13,354 nucleotides of DNA from Spirochaetota bacterium (GCA_029548715.1 JAKPMW010000381.1:1-13354), one strand, 5' to 3'; positions 1-6,998 are shown, numbered from the stretch's first letter. Notes: generated by a model not told the origin, from the letters alone. Numbers and translations are program-made.

Positions 1-1975
1 CAAGCTCCAGGTCATCGAGCAATTTGGAAAACAGCGCACCATCAAATCCGGGCAGGTACTCTGCCGCTATCCGGGCGGAGCCATGCGCAGCGAACTTGCA
101 CTCGTCATCCCCGCACTGCAGTCACGGATCATCCAGCTTGCATCCTCAATCGACTGCGAACTCCTCTGGTCCCAGATCGAGACCCACGAAAAGGATCTTG
201 CGGTTGGTGATATCGCTGCCCTCTGGTTCGGTCGGGCCGGAGCGGAAGAGATCTCGGCCTGTTTTCGCGTGCTGGCCGCAGACAGCCTGCGCTTCAAGCG
301 AAACGGACTCTCCTTTCAGGCCCGCACCCCTGCCCAGGTCGAGTCCCTCCTCCTGACCCGGCAGCGTGAGGGTGAAAAACGTCTGCGGGAAGCGGCAATC
401 CATCTCTGGCTGGACGAACTCGAGCGCGGACACATCCCGGACAGCGACGAAGCCAGGACTCCGGAGACTGTTCCCCAAACCGAGTCTTTGCCTGAAGGAA
501 CAGCCTGCACCCAGGAGCAAGCGACCGAGTTCTCAAAAGCCCTGCTGGAGTTCCTCGTCGAGCGAAAGCAATCCGATATTGGAAAAGTATTTTCCGAACG
601 ACATCCCGAAAACCCCTACGAGGCCGCCTTCGAAGTCCTGGATCGCCTGGGGCTCCTCCCCCCCGGCAGCAATCCGGTCAGCCTGATCGCGGGAATCAAT
701 CCCGAATTCAGCAAGGCGGCTCTGGCTGAGGCCGCCTCCCTCTCCGTCCCGGACCCTCGTGAAGACGGCAGGCGCCTCGACATGACCCACCTCCCCGCCT
801 TCAGCATCGATGACGAAACAACACGGGAAATCGATGATGCATGCACCATTGAGGATCTTGGTGACAAGATCAGGGTTGGCGTCCACATTGCCGATGCAAC
901 GGCCCTGATCGAACTGCAGAGCACACTTGACCGGGAAGCCCAGAACCGGACACTGACCATCTATCTCCCCGAAGAGACCTACACCATGTTCCCCGAACGT
1001 ATCGGCTGCGACCTGGCCAGTCTCAACGAGGGTCAGGACCGTCGCGCCCTGAGCCTGCTTGCCGATTTTGACAAGTCAAGCAAGACCCTGCTCTCCCACG
1101 AATTTGCACTTACCGTCATCCGCAATACCTGGCGCCTGACATACGATCAGGCAGACCAGATCATTGCCGGCGCAGAAACTCACAGCATGACGGGCGCCAT
1201 CCGGAATGCCCACGAAATCGCCTGCGCCCTGCGCCAAAACCGGCTCGACAACAGAGCCTTTCAAATCTCGCGCCCCGAACTGCGGGTTCATGTCAGGGAC
1301 GGGCAGATCTCCCTCAAGGTCAACAGGGGAACATCTCAGGCCCAGGTCCTCGTGCAGGAGATGATGGTGCTCTACAACAGCCTTGCCGGAAAACGGGCCG
1401 TGGACGAATCCCTGCCCGTCATCTACCGGGTACAGGGCGCACCTGACGGGCGCGACTTTCCCTCAGGCCAGGAGATCAAGTATCAGCCACATACGGCCGG
1501 TGCGCTCTTCAAGCGGATCCGGCCAGCCCGACTCTCGCTCGAACCCGGAGCACATTCCGGTCTGGGCGTCCCGTATTACATCCAGGCCTCGTCTCCCATC
1601 CGGCGCTATGCGGATCTGGTCATGCAGCGCCAGTTGACAGCCGCAGCACTTGGCCGCCGCCCCGCCTACGATCAGGGAGAACTCTACCGGATTCTGGCAG
1701 CGGCCGAAGGAACCAGCCGCGAAATCTCCGCCATCGAGCGGCGTTCGATCCGTTTCTGGGCCCTTGAGTATCTGGTGCACGAAGAGCGGACACGGGAATA
1801 CAGCGCCATCGCAATCCAGCCGATCGGAGGCCGGACCCTGGTCGAGCTGGATGACTACCCCCTGCGGGGCCTGCTTGATGCCGGGGGAAGCCGTCCCCAG
1901 CCCGGTGAACGGATTCAGGTACGGATTGCAACTGTTGAGGCAAAGCGCGATATTCTGACCTTTGTGCGCGCCTGA
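1..1975 (+). CDS. RNase II/R-family 3'-5' exoribonuclease, 5' end cut by window edge
   Basis: RNB-domain exoribonuclease that degrades RNA processively from the 3' end in the cytoplasm. The reading frame is open from base 2 with no stop, so the ATG at 83 is probably internal and the start lies left of the window. The catalytic metal-binding block is at about 809-841 and reads IDDETTREIDDA: the Asp residues matching E. coli RNase II D201, D209 and D210 are present, while the D207 position is Glu. Further RNB signatures follow: the YLPEETYTMFPERI block near 961, and SSPIRRYADL near 1590, which holds the Arg used in catalysis. A short S1-like RNA-binding tail ends the protein at the TGA (1973-1975). 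The long N-terminal part before the RNB block resembles the compact RNase II-type proteins of various non-enteric bacteria more than classical RNase R. The family assignment is firm; whether to call it RNase II or R is open. Confidence 0.93.
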   Translation, partial: KLQVIEQFGKQRTIKSGQVLCRYPGGAMRSELALVIPALQSRIIQLASSIDCELLWSQIETHEKDLAVGDIAALWFGRAGAEEISACFRVLAADSLRFKRNGLSFQARTPAQVESLLLTRQREGEKRLREAAIHLWLDELERGHIPDSDEARTPETVPQTESLPEGTACTQEQATEFSKALLEFLVERKQSDIGKVFSERHPENPYEAAFEVLDRLGLLPPGSNPVSLIAGINPEFSKAALAEAASLSVPDPREDGRRLDMTHLPAFSIDDETTREIDDACTIEDLGDKIRVGVHIADATALIELQSTLDREAQNRTLTIYLPEETYTMFPERIGCDLASLNEGQDRRALSLLADFDKSSKTLLSHEFALTVIRNTWRLTYDQADQIIAGAETHSMTGAIRNAHEIACALRQNRLDNRAFQISRPELRVHVRDGQISLKVNRGTSQAQVLVQEMMVLYNSLAGKRAVDESLPVIYRVQGAPDGRDFPSGQEIKYQPHTAGALFKRIRPARLSLEPGAHSGLGVPYYIQASSPIRRYADLVMQRQLTAAALGRRPAYDQGELYRILAAAEGTSREISAIERRSIRFWALEYLVHEERTREYSAIAIQPIGGRTLVELDDYPLRGLLDAGGSRPQPGERIQVRIATVEAKRDILTFVRA

Positions 1976-2056
1976 GACCTGCTGCGCTCGGCAGAACAAG
2001 CCCACCCGGACGAGGCCCGCCATGCCACGCCCATCCGAAATCCGTAGCATTCTGAG

Positions 2057-2103
2057 GCATCCTGCAAAGCCGGAAAAAGCTGCGAACCAGATGCGTTTTT
2101 TTT
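2057..2103 (+). terminator. Possible terminator after the exoribonuclease gene
   Basis: A GCATC/GATGC stem (2057-2061 with 2090-2094) encloses a weak inner hairpin and is followed one base later by a run of eight T (2096-2103), about 80 bases after the exoribonuclease stop. The T-run is convincing, but the stem is short and the loop long, so efficiency is doubtful. Confidence 0.38.
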
Positions 2104-2144
2104 AAACCCGAAGCGGCGGACACGGCGCTGGGGATACATTTCGT

Positions 2145-2246
2145 GGTACCAGGCGTACCGAAAAATTCCCTGAAGACGGACGCAAACACTGGCTTCAAGC
2201 CTGCTCTGACGCTCAACCCGGTGCCTGAATCTGCCGATAGTCAGGC
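2145..2246. repeat. Two small inverted repeats upstream of the 46-residue ORF
   Basis: The non-coding stretch 1976-2273 (298 bases) holds no recognisable gene. Inside it are a GGTAC-5-GTACC dyad (2145-2159) and a perfect GCCTGA-12-TCAGGC dyad (2223-2246), the latter ending 27 bases before the small ORF start. The octamer CAGGCGTA occurs in both (2150-2157 and 2242-2249). They could be operators or leader hairpins, or chance; no known motif is recognised. Confidence 0.3.
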
Positions 2247-2273
2247 GTAGCACACGACACCCCGGAGCAAACC

Positions 2274-2414
2274 ATGAAACAGGGCAGCACACAGGAAACC
2301 GCAAACACACCCCAGGCGCTGGTTGACGCACTGGTAAAAAAACACGGCGAGCTGACCCCCTGGCAGATCAAGGAACTCAAGCGCACCATTGCCGGGATCA
2401 TCGCCGGAATCTGA
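2274..2414 (+). CDS. Unrecognised 46-residue small protein
   Basis: A small ORF starting at ATG 2274 with a good ribosome binding site (GGAG at 2264-2267, six bases upstream) and ending in TGA at 2412-2414. In-frame stops at 2226-2228 and 2238-2240 exclude a longer version. The third codon positions are mostly G or C, like the neighbouring real genes. The N-terminal 13 or so residues are polar (Gln, Thr, Asn); the rest looks like a short helix pair, with the segment LVDALVKKHG, then a possible helix cap at ELTPWQIKEL and a Gly/Ile tail. There is no signal peptide or clear membrane span. No family is recognised. It converges on purH with 20 bases between the stops. It could be a real small protein or a chance ORF; the RBS and codon pattern favour the first. 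Confidence 0.5.
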   Translation: MKQGSTQETANTPQALVDALVKKHGELTPWQIKELKRTIAGIIAGI

Positions 2415-2432
2415 AAAAGTCCTGTCCGACTC
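2414..2432 (-). terminator. Weak terminator just past purH
   Basis: Read on the minus strand, a 4-bp AGTC/GACT stem (plus one G-U pair) with a six-base loop runs into five T, directly after the purH stop at 2435. The stem is very short, so this is only a candidate; it also overlaps the last codon of the convergent small ORF. Confidence 0.28.
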
Positions 2433-2434
2433 GC

Positions 2435-3988
2435 TCAGTGGAGGAAGTGGCGCCGCCCGCTCAAGACCTGGGCCATCCCGTGCTCATCGCAGGCGGCCCG
2501 GACCTCGTCATCCCGAATCGACCCACCCGGTTGAATGACAACGCACACCCCGCCCGCGGCCGCCAGATCCGCGCCATCCCTGAAGGGGAAGAAGGCATCC
2601 GAAGCCAGCGCCAGACGAGCAGCCCGCCCGCGGGCCTTGCCGATGGCGATGCGCACCGAATCGATCCGGCTCATCTGCCCGGCGCCACACCCGAGGAGTG
2701 TCCGGCCTGAACCGACACAAATCGCGTTGGACCGGACATGCTTGACGATCTTCCAGAGGAATTCGCAATCATCCATCTCTTCCGGTGTGGGCTGACGCTG
2801 GCTGGCAACACTCCAGAGGGAGCGATCCACCCCGGCCGGGTCAGCCTCCTGCCTGAGCCAGCCCCCGCTCACCCGGCGCGCTGTCCACCTGGCTGCCTGG
2901 GCAGAGATCAAGGGTTTGTCAAACGCCATCAGCCTGAGATTTTTTTTGGCACTCAAAATTTCCAGTGCTTCGGCGGAAAACCGGGGCGCCACGACGATCT
3001 CGACAAAGCGCGAAGCAATTGCCGAAGCGGTCGCAGCATCAACTTCACGGGTCATCCCGATCACGCTCCCGTAGGCTGCCTCGCTGTCCCCCTCCCAGGC
3101 CCGCTCAAACGCCGTCACAAGCTCATCGGCCAGGGCCGCCCCGCAGGGATTGTTGTGCTTGAGGATACAGCAAAACGGGTCCGAATCCGAGGCAAACTCG
3201 CGCGACAACTCAAGCGCAGCCGACAAATCCAGAATATTATTGTATGACAATTCCTTGCCCTGCAACTGGCGGCAATCAGACACACCAGCCACAGCAGCGG
3301 GAATCGCGTCACGGTACAATGCCGCCTTCTGGTGGGGATTCTCACCGTAGCGCAAACCCTGTTGCAGGACACCACTGATGACAAATTCATGGGGAACAGC
3401 CTCCGGCCCGTCTGTCTGCGTCGCAAACCAGTCAGCGATGACAGCGTCATAGGCTGCCGTATGCCGGAACACTCGCGCGGCCAGCTCGCGGCGGAGGGCG
3501 GCGGCATTCTCTGTGGGCTTTTCAAGTGCCCCGAGAACACGGGGATAGTCCGCCGGATCACAGACCACCCAGACGCTCCCGTGATTTTTTGCGGCGGCCC
3601 GCAGCAATGATGGCCCGCCGATATCGATCTGTTCAATCACCGAGGCATCCGTGATCCCTTCTCTCGCAAGCGTTTCGGCAAAGGGATAGAGATTGACCAC
3701 CACGAGATCCAGCGGAAGGATACCGTGCGACCGGATGGTCTCCATGTCATCGTCCTGGCCGCGGCGGGCAAGGATACCGGCAAAGATGTGGGGATGCAGG
3801 GTCTTGACACGCCCCCCCAGCATTTCGGGAAAACCCGTCACACGGCTGACATCCGTGACCGCAATCCCCGCCGCGGCCAGATGGGCAGCCGTCCCCCCTG
3901 TCGAGACAAGCTCCCACCCAAGCGAGATGAGCCCCCGGGAAAATTCGACGATCCCTCTCTTGTCCGATACCGATATCAGTGCGCGCAT
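2435..3988 (-). CDS. purH: Bifunctional AICAR transformylase / IMP cyclohydrolase
   Basis: Catalyses the last two steps of de novo purine synthesis: formylation of AICAR by 10-formyl-THF, then cyclisation of FAICAR to IMP, in the cytoplasm. The product is 517 residues, normal for PurH. The N-terminal MGS-like cyclohydrolase domain (about 1-200) begins RALISVSDKRG and contains TGFPEMLGGRVKTLHPHI and VVNLYPF. The AICARFT domain follows with LRYGENPHQ, the KHNNPCG motif at residues 277-283 (catalytic Lys-His pair), SNAICVGSGRT and GAGQMSRIDSVRIA, ending in the typical IQPGGSIRDDE and RRHFLH. The ATG at 3988 is preferred over the one at 4000 because GGAGGG (3993-3998) lies four bases before it and it matches the usual N-terminus. 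It stands alone on this strand, diverging from the SPOR gene. No PurR box or purine riboswitch is visible upstream. Confidence 0.97.
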   Translation of the reverse strand: MRALISVSDKRGIVEFSRGLISLGWELVSTGGTAAHLAAAGIAVTDVSRVTGFPEMLGGRVKTLHPHIFAGILARRGQDDDMETIRSHGILPLDLVVVNLYPFAETLAREGITDASVIEQIDIGGPSLLRAAAKNHGSVWVVCDPADYPRVLGALEKPTENAAALRRELAARVFRHTAAYDAVIADWFATQTDGPEAVPHEFVISGVLQQGLRYGENPHQKAALYRDAIPAAVAGVSDCRQLQGKELSYNNILDLSAALELSREFASDSDPFCCILKHNNPCGAALADELVTAFERAWEGDSEAAYGSVIGMTREVDAATASAIASRFVEIVVAPRFSAEALEILSAKKNLRLMAFDKPLISAQAARWTARRVSGGWLRQEADPAGVDRSLWSVASQRQPTPEEMDDCEFLWKIVKHVRSNAICVGSGRTLLGCGAGQMSRIDSVRIAIGKARGRAARLALASDAFFPFRDGADLAAAGGVCVVIQPGGSIRDDEVRAACDEHGMAQVLSGRRHFLH

Positions 3989-3992
3989 CCCG

Positions 3993-3998
3993 CCCTCC
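3993..3998 (-). promoter_or_regulatory. Ribosome binding site fixing the purH start
   Basis: GGAGGG on the minus strand, four bases before ATG 3988. It lies inside the four extra codons that the upstream ATG (4000) would add, so it argues for the shorter PurH. Confidence 0.7.
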
Positions 3999-4012
3999 AT
4001 GCAACCTGTCGA

Positions 4013-4042
4013 TTAATCCGTTTGTAAAAATCTACCGATAAT
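4013..4042 (+). promoter_or_regulatory. Candidate promoter of the SPOR-protein gene
   Basis: GATAAT at 4037-4042 matches the -10 consensus at five of six positions. The best -35 (TTAATC, 4013-4018, 18-base spacer) is poor, so the site is tentative. The start of transcription would fall near 4049, placing the following dyad at the very 5' end of the message. Confidence 0.33.
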
Positions 4043-4052
4043 CACGGAAGAG

Positions 4053-4070
4053 GCGCAAACTCCATTGCGC
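4053..4070. repeat. Perfect 6-bp dyad in the purH/SPOR divergent region
   Basis: GCGCAA (4053-4058) and TTGCGC (4065-4070) separated by six bases, 23 bases before the SPOR-protein start. It may be a 5'-leader hairpin or an operator; no known regulator motif is recognised. Confidence 0.4.
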
Positions 4071-4093
4071 AGCCATTTTGCAGGGGAGTAACC

Positions 4094-5773
4094 ATGACTC
4101 GAAACCGCATTCTTCTGGCAGTCTTTGCCATCGCATTGACAACGATTCCCGCGTGGGGCCAGGCGCCCTTTGCCGTCGTCAAGTCAAGGCTGGCCGATAT
4201 CCATGCCATGCCGGGAGAAAATTCAGCCCGGCAGACCCAGGCTTTGTACGGTGAAGTCGTCGATATCCTGCAAAACCGCCCTGACGGCTGGACCAGTGTC
4301 TCTCTCTACTGGCAAAAGCACTCCAACGGGGGCTCGATTACCCCCATCATTGGCTGGACCCGGACCACAAATCTCACGATCCCGCCCGGAAAAAGCCGCG
4401 ACGATTTTACCCGAAACACGGCCATCCTGTTCAATCCGTCCAAGGGACTCTGGGTCCCTCTCTACGAACGGGCACAGGACGGGTTGCGTTTTGTGGACAT
4501 CTGTCCCGAGGGGACCCTCCTCCCCATCACGAGAAAATCTGAAAGCGAAATCACGGTTCTGCTGGCAGACGGGCGGGAGGGTGTTGTCAGCGCCTCCAAC
4601 GTGCGCATGCTAAGCGATACCGCCAGCCACGCTGATTTTGCCGCTGCCCTGCTCTTCCATGCCGGAAAATTTGTCGGCCGACCGGTTGTCAGCGGGGGTC
4701 TCGGGCCTGATGGGATCGACGGAAGCGGCCTGGTTCACCTGGCGTGCCGCGTCGCCGGCCGTCTCATCCCCCGGGACGAGGCCGGCATCTCGGATACCCT
4801 GCGGGCAAAGGACAAGTCGGCACTGGTTACAGGCGATGTGATCATGCTCCAGCATGCATTCTCGGGCCAACCCGGAACCGCTCTCTATGCGGGACCCAAC
4901 GAGGCGATCGGAGCAGTCAGCACCAACATCGGAAGATTCGCCCTCGACGACCGGACATGGCTCTCGACCACATGGCGGGGGTTTCCTGATGCCAGGGCGC
5001 CGGAGATACCCGTTGTAACAAGAATCACGACCAATATCGTCACCATTGTGCAACCCGCAACAAATACTGTGACCCACCCCACCAATGATGATGGCGCAGG
5101 ATCAAGCTCGTCCCGCGGGAGTGAGGTCACAATGCTGAGCAATACACGGGGCACGACGCTGACCAACCAGGGCGACACAGCCCTGACCAATTCGACGGGA
5201 ATCATTATTGATCGGAGCGAGTTCAGGACACCCGATACCGGACGCACCACATCGGATACCAATGCGCCGGCCATGTATTCCATCCATCTTGGCTCAATGC
5301 TCGTCGCCGAAAACGCAGTCAGGCTTCTGGATGCGGTCAGGCATACTTCCCTTCCGGTGTTTGTCACCGTCAGCGAGACGCCAAAAGGGCAGTTCCTCTC
5401 GATCCATGCAGGCTGGTTTGCCGATGCCTCCTCGGCACGTCAGGCCCATGCCGCCAACCTCCTGATCCAGCGGGTTGCACCACAGGCAGCAGTCCGCCCG
5501 ATTCCCCGCTCAAGCGTCCCGTGGTCAGCCGGAATGCGCCTTTACAGTGTCCAAGTCATGTCCCTCAAAAACCCTCTCGTCGCCATGGAAACCATGCGGG
5601 ACATGGCACGGCTCGGCCTCGGCCCCGTGCTGCGCTATATCCCCCTGGCGGATGGCCACTTCTGGTCTGTGATCCATTGTGACATCGGGACGGACCGAAC
5701 CCGGGCACAGCAGCGGGTACACGATCTGACACGCCGCAGCCGCTGGAAGCCGATCCTCTCATACTTCCCATAA
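4094..5773 (+). CDS. Exported protein: degenerate NlpC/P60 domain plus tandem SPOR repeats
   Basis: An envelope protein of 559 residues with GGGGAG (4083-4088) five bases before the ATG. Residues 1-22 form a signal peptide (RNR, hydrophobic core, likely AWG|QA cleavage). Two SH3-like regions follow (about 25-95 and 115-173). Residues 179-290 follow the NlpC/P60 plan, but the catalytic Cys of the DCSG motif is Gly210 (DGSGLV, codon GGA) and the His of HVGIY is Gly261 (GTALY), so cell-wall hydrolase activity is unlikely. A Thr/Asn/Ser-rich linker (about 305-392) leads to two SPOR-like repeats (about 394-470, starting YSIHLGS, and 483-556, starting YSVQVMS). SPOR domains bind peptidoglycan strands stripped of stem peptides, typically at the septum. 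The protein is probably a periplasmic wall-binding or scaffold factor. The gene is monocistronic, with a strong terminator 21 bases after the stop. The SPOR call is more secure than the SH3 call. Confidence 0.85.
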   Translation: MTRNRILLAVFAIALTTIPAWGQAPFAVVKSRLADIHAMPGENSARQTQALYGEVVDILQNRPDGWTSVSLYWQKHSNGGSITPIIGWTRTTNLTIPPGKSRDDFTRNTAILFNPSKGLWVPLYERAQDGLRFVDICPEGTLLPITRKSESEITVLLADGREGVVSASNVRMLSDTASHADFAAALLFHAGKFVGRPVVSGGLGPDGIDGSGLVHLACRVAGRLIPRDEAGISDTLRAKDKSALVTGDVIMLQHAFSGQPGTALYAGPNEAIGAVSTNIGRFALDDRTWLSTTWRGFPDARAPEIPVVTRITTNIVTIVQPATNTVTHPTNDDGAGSSSSRGSEVTMLSNTRGTTLTNQGDTALTNSTGIIIDRSEFRTPDTGRTTSDTNAPAMYSIHLGSMLVAENAVRLLDAVRHTSLPVFVTVSETPKGQFLSIHAGWFADASSARQAHAANLLIQRVAPQAAVRPIPRSSVPWSAGMRLYSVQVMSLKNPLVAMETMRDMARLGLGPVLRYIPLADGHFWSVIHCDIGTDRTRAQQRVHDLTRRSRWKPILSYFP

Positions 5774-5794
5774 ACGGACAGGCTATTTCCCACA

Positions 5795-5844
5795 AAAACA
5801 GGGCTCTCCCAATGGTGACTCAGCCACATGGAGGGCCTTGTTTT
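5795..5844 (+). terminator. Strong bidirectional rho-independent terminator
   Basis: A 15-bp stem (5795-5809 with 5830-5844), perfect apart from two G-U pairs, with a 20-base loop; the arms start with AAAA and end with TTTT. It follows the SPOR-protein stop by 21 bases. Read on the minus strand it gives five T, so it can also back up termination of the leftward operon. Confidence 0.8.
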
Positions 5845-5878
5845 CCCATGATCTCGAAGAAGAACGCCTCAAGATTCA

Positions 5879-5916
5879 AGGAGAATTGCAGCAAATCACC
5901 AGGCTGCAATTCTCCT
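5879..5916. repeat. Perfect 14-bp inverted repeat, unexplained
   Basis: AGGAGAATTGCAGC (5879-5892) is followed after ten bases by its exact complement (5903-5916). There is no T-run on either side, so it is not an ordinary terminator. It sits between two terminators in a non-coding stretch. It could be a protein-binding dyad, a processing or stability hairpin, or a mobile-element remnant. Confidence 0.75.
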
Positions 5917-5929
5917 GATCCATCCAGAC

Positions 5930-5962
5930 AAAAAACGCCCGCAGCCCGTGCGCATCCGGGCG
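5930..5962 (-). terminator. Rho-independent terminator of the PilZ operon
   Basis: On the minus strand a CGCCCG/CGGGCG stem (5957-5962 with 5936-5941) runs directly into six T (5935-5930), 44 bases past the stop of the last gene. A shorter alternative GCCCG/CGGGC hairpin lies within it. Confidence 0.65.
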
Positions 5963-6006
5963 CAATGCTGCCCAAAACCTGCACAATCCGCGAGCGGATA
6001 TGAAGA

Positions 6007-6447
6007 TCAGCCCTGTGAAGTCCCCGCTGCGTCCGTTCCTTTTTTGGCAGCAGACTTCTTTTTTGCCGAAGCCGTCTTCGCCTTGACGACCACGGTCCCT
6101 TGAGCCGGCGTCTTTTTGGCCAGCCCAGAATTGTGCGCTTCCTGTGATGCAACCACGTTCGTCTTGTCCGATTGCGTCAGACGGACACGCTTGATCTGGT
6201 GCTGTACCACAAGAAAGCCCAGAACACCAATCCCGAGCCCAAGCACGAAAAGAATCAGGCTCTGGCTTTTTGCCCCTTCTATTTCGGCCCGAAGGGTCGA
6301 TTCAAGGACCCTGAGATCCTCGGCCAGCCGGTCAACCGTCACCCCTGCGGCCTTTGCATCATCCCTGGAGCTCGAACAGGAAAAAGCCGCCAGCACAATC
6401 AGGGCCGCCAGCCCGGCTGCGGTTGCAATGGACATCACCCGTGACAT
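6007..6447 (-). CDS. Small membrane protein with coiled coil and Lys/Ala-rich tail
   Basis: A 146-residue protein of no recognised family. Residues 1-23 are a hydrophobic export signal ending AAFSC, so Cys24 may be lipidated; this lipobox is unusual (Phe at -2), so a plain membrane anchor is possible. A heptad-like helix (about 36-62, RLAEDLRVLESTLRAEIEG) precedes a second membrane span (63-81) followed by QHQIKRVR. By the positive-inside rule the helix would be periplasmic and the tail cytoplasmic. The tail ends in a histone H1-like basic stretch (KTASAKKKSAAKKG). ATG 6447 is chosen because GGAG (6453-6456) lies five bases upstream and it gives a charged N-terminus; ATG 6435, which overlaps the PilZ stop as TGATG, and GTG 6453 are alternatives. 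The start overlaps the upstream PilZ gene by 13 bases, so translation is probably coupled. Confidence 0.72.
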   Translation of the reverse strand: MSRVMSIATAAGLAALIVLAAFSCSSSRDDAKAAGVTVDRLAEDLRVLESTLRAEIEGAKSQSLILFVLGLGIGVLGFLVVQHQIKRVRLTQSDKTNVVASQEAHNSGLAKKTPAQGTVVVKAKTASAKKKSAAKKGTDAAGTSQG

Positions 6448-6818
6448 ACGCACTCCGCCCCACTGGTTGCGGCCACATACTCATCAATCACGGCCCGGCT
6501 TCGCTCGGGAATCTCTGAAAACCGTACGCCGTAGGTGATGGCATCATCGACCGCCTGATCGAGCCGAACGACACGGGCCGGAGCCAGTACGTGTTCAACC
6601 GCATCAGCATGGGGAACACGAAAAAGCAGCCAGATCTCGCTTTCCTTTTCGAGTAAAAATCCGGACTCCATCCGTGCGCCGGAAAGACTGATATCCTTGA
6701 GCCGGCATTGCACCGCTCTCCCCTGCGCTGTTCCAACAACGGCCATCAGATCACCTGCAGCACGCCTGTGCATCCTCTGATCGATGGCCCCCCCGTGAAC
6801 CGTGTAATCAAGTTTCAT
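6435..6818 (-). CDS. PilZ-domain c-di-GMP receptor protein
   Basis: A 127-residue single-domain PilZ protein, expected to bind the second messenger cyclic di-GMP and pass the signal to a partner, often in motility or envelope functions. Both signature elements are visible: the RxxxR motif (RMHRR near residue 15) and the D-x-S-x-x-G motif (DISLSG near residue 43). The rest alternates like a beta-barrel (IWLLFRV, LAPARVVRL, YGVRFSEI) and ends in a short helix (SRAVIDEYVA). ATG 6818 is chosen over the upstream TTG because GGGAGG (6823-6828) is four bases before it. It is the first gene of a two-gene operon with the small membrane protein, its likely partner. The assignment of fold is firm; the output is unknown. 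Confidence 0.9.
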   Translation of the reverse strand: MKLDYTVHGGAIDQRMHRRAAGDLMAVVGTAQGRAVQCRLKDISLSGARMESGFLLEKESEIWLLFRVPHADAVEHVLAPARVVRLDQAVDDAITYGVRFSEIPERSRAVIDEYVAATSGAECVCHG

Positions 6819-6822
6819 GCCC

Positions 6823-6828
6823 CCTCCC
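6823..6828 (-). promoter_or_regulatory. Ribosome binding site fixing the PilZ start
   Basis: GGGAGG on the minus strand, four bases before ATG 6818. It rules out the in-frame TTG at 6830 as the start. Confidence 0.7.
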
Positions 6829-6863
6829 AAACATACTCCTCTCCAAATTCCGCCCCAACAGGC

Positions 6864-6892
6864 AGGGTACGCCCGGGCGGCAGGCCTGTCAA
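6864..6892 (-). promoter_or_regulatory. Promoter of the PilZ operon with a palindrome in its spacer
   Basis: On the minus strand a perfect -35 TTGACA (6892-6887) is followed after 17 bases by TACCCT (6869-6864), a weak -10. The spacer contains a 10-bp palindrome, CGCCCGGGCG (6870-6879), and the region is flanked by ACAGGC/GCCTGT (6858-6863 and 6884-6889). A strong -35, weak -10 and buried dyad suggest a regulated promoter; the regulator is unknown. Confidence 0.5.
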
Positions 6893-6895
6893 GTG

Positions 6896-6914
6896 TTCTG
6901 AAAAATTTCTGAAA
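6896..6914. repeat. Phased direct repeat between the divergent promoters
   Basis: TTCTGAAA occurs at 6896-6903 and again at 6907-6914, 11 bases apart, about one helical turn. It lies just upstream of the leftward -35 and about 20 bases before the rightward one. The AT-rich setting could be a regulator site or an UP element. Confidence 0.4.
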
Positions 6915-6934
6915 TCACAATTCGCACCCATTCC

Positions 6935-6964
6935 TTGCAGTCGGATTGCCTTTCCCTGTATACT
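6935..6964 (+). promoter_or_regulatory. Promoter of the phosphorylase-exonuclease operon
   Basis: TTGCAG (6935-6940), an 18-base spacer and TATACT (6959-6964, five of six consensus positions). Transcription would start near 6971, leaving a leader of about 28 bases that carries the AAGGAG (6985-6990) ribosome binding site. Confidence 0.5.
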
Positions 6965-6998
6965 TGAATTTCACTGATGACCCGAAGGAGAAAACCGC

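Noticed and set aside
2022..2105. A 27-residue ORF with GAGG six bases upstream, between the exoribonuclease gene and the 46-residue ORF
   Set aside because: It is very short, its last codons are made by the T-run of the likely terminator, and nothing supports its translation.
1463..2216. Open frames of 195 and 198 codons on the - strand over the end of the exoribonuclease gene
   Set aside because: They overlap the conserved RNB and S1-like coding region and have biased compositions typical of antisense frames.
5812..6003. A 63-codon + strand open frame between the SPOR and PilZ-operon genes
   Set aside because: It runs through the terminator arm, the 14-bp hairpin and the - strand terminator and has no good RBS.
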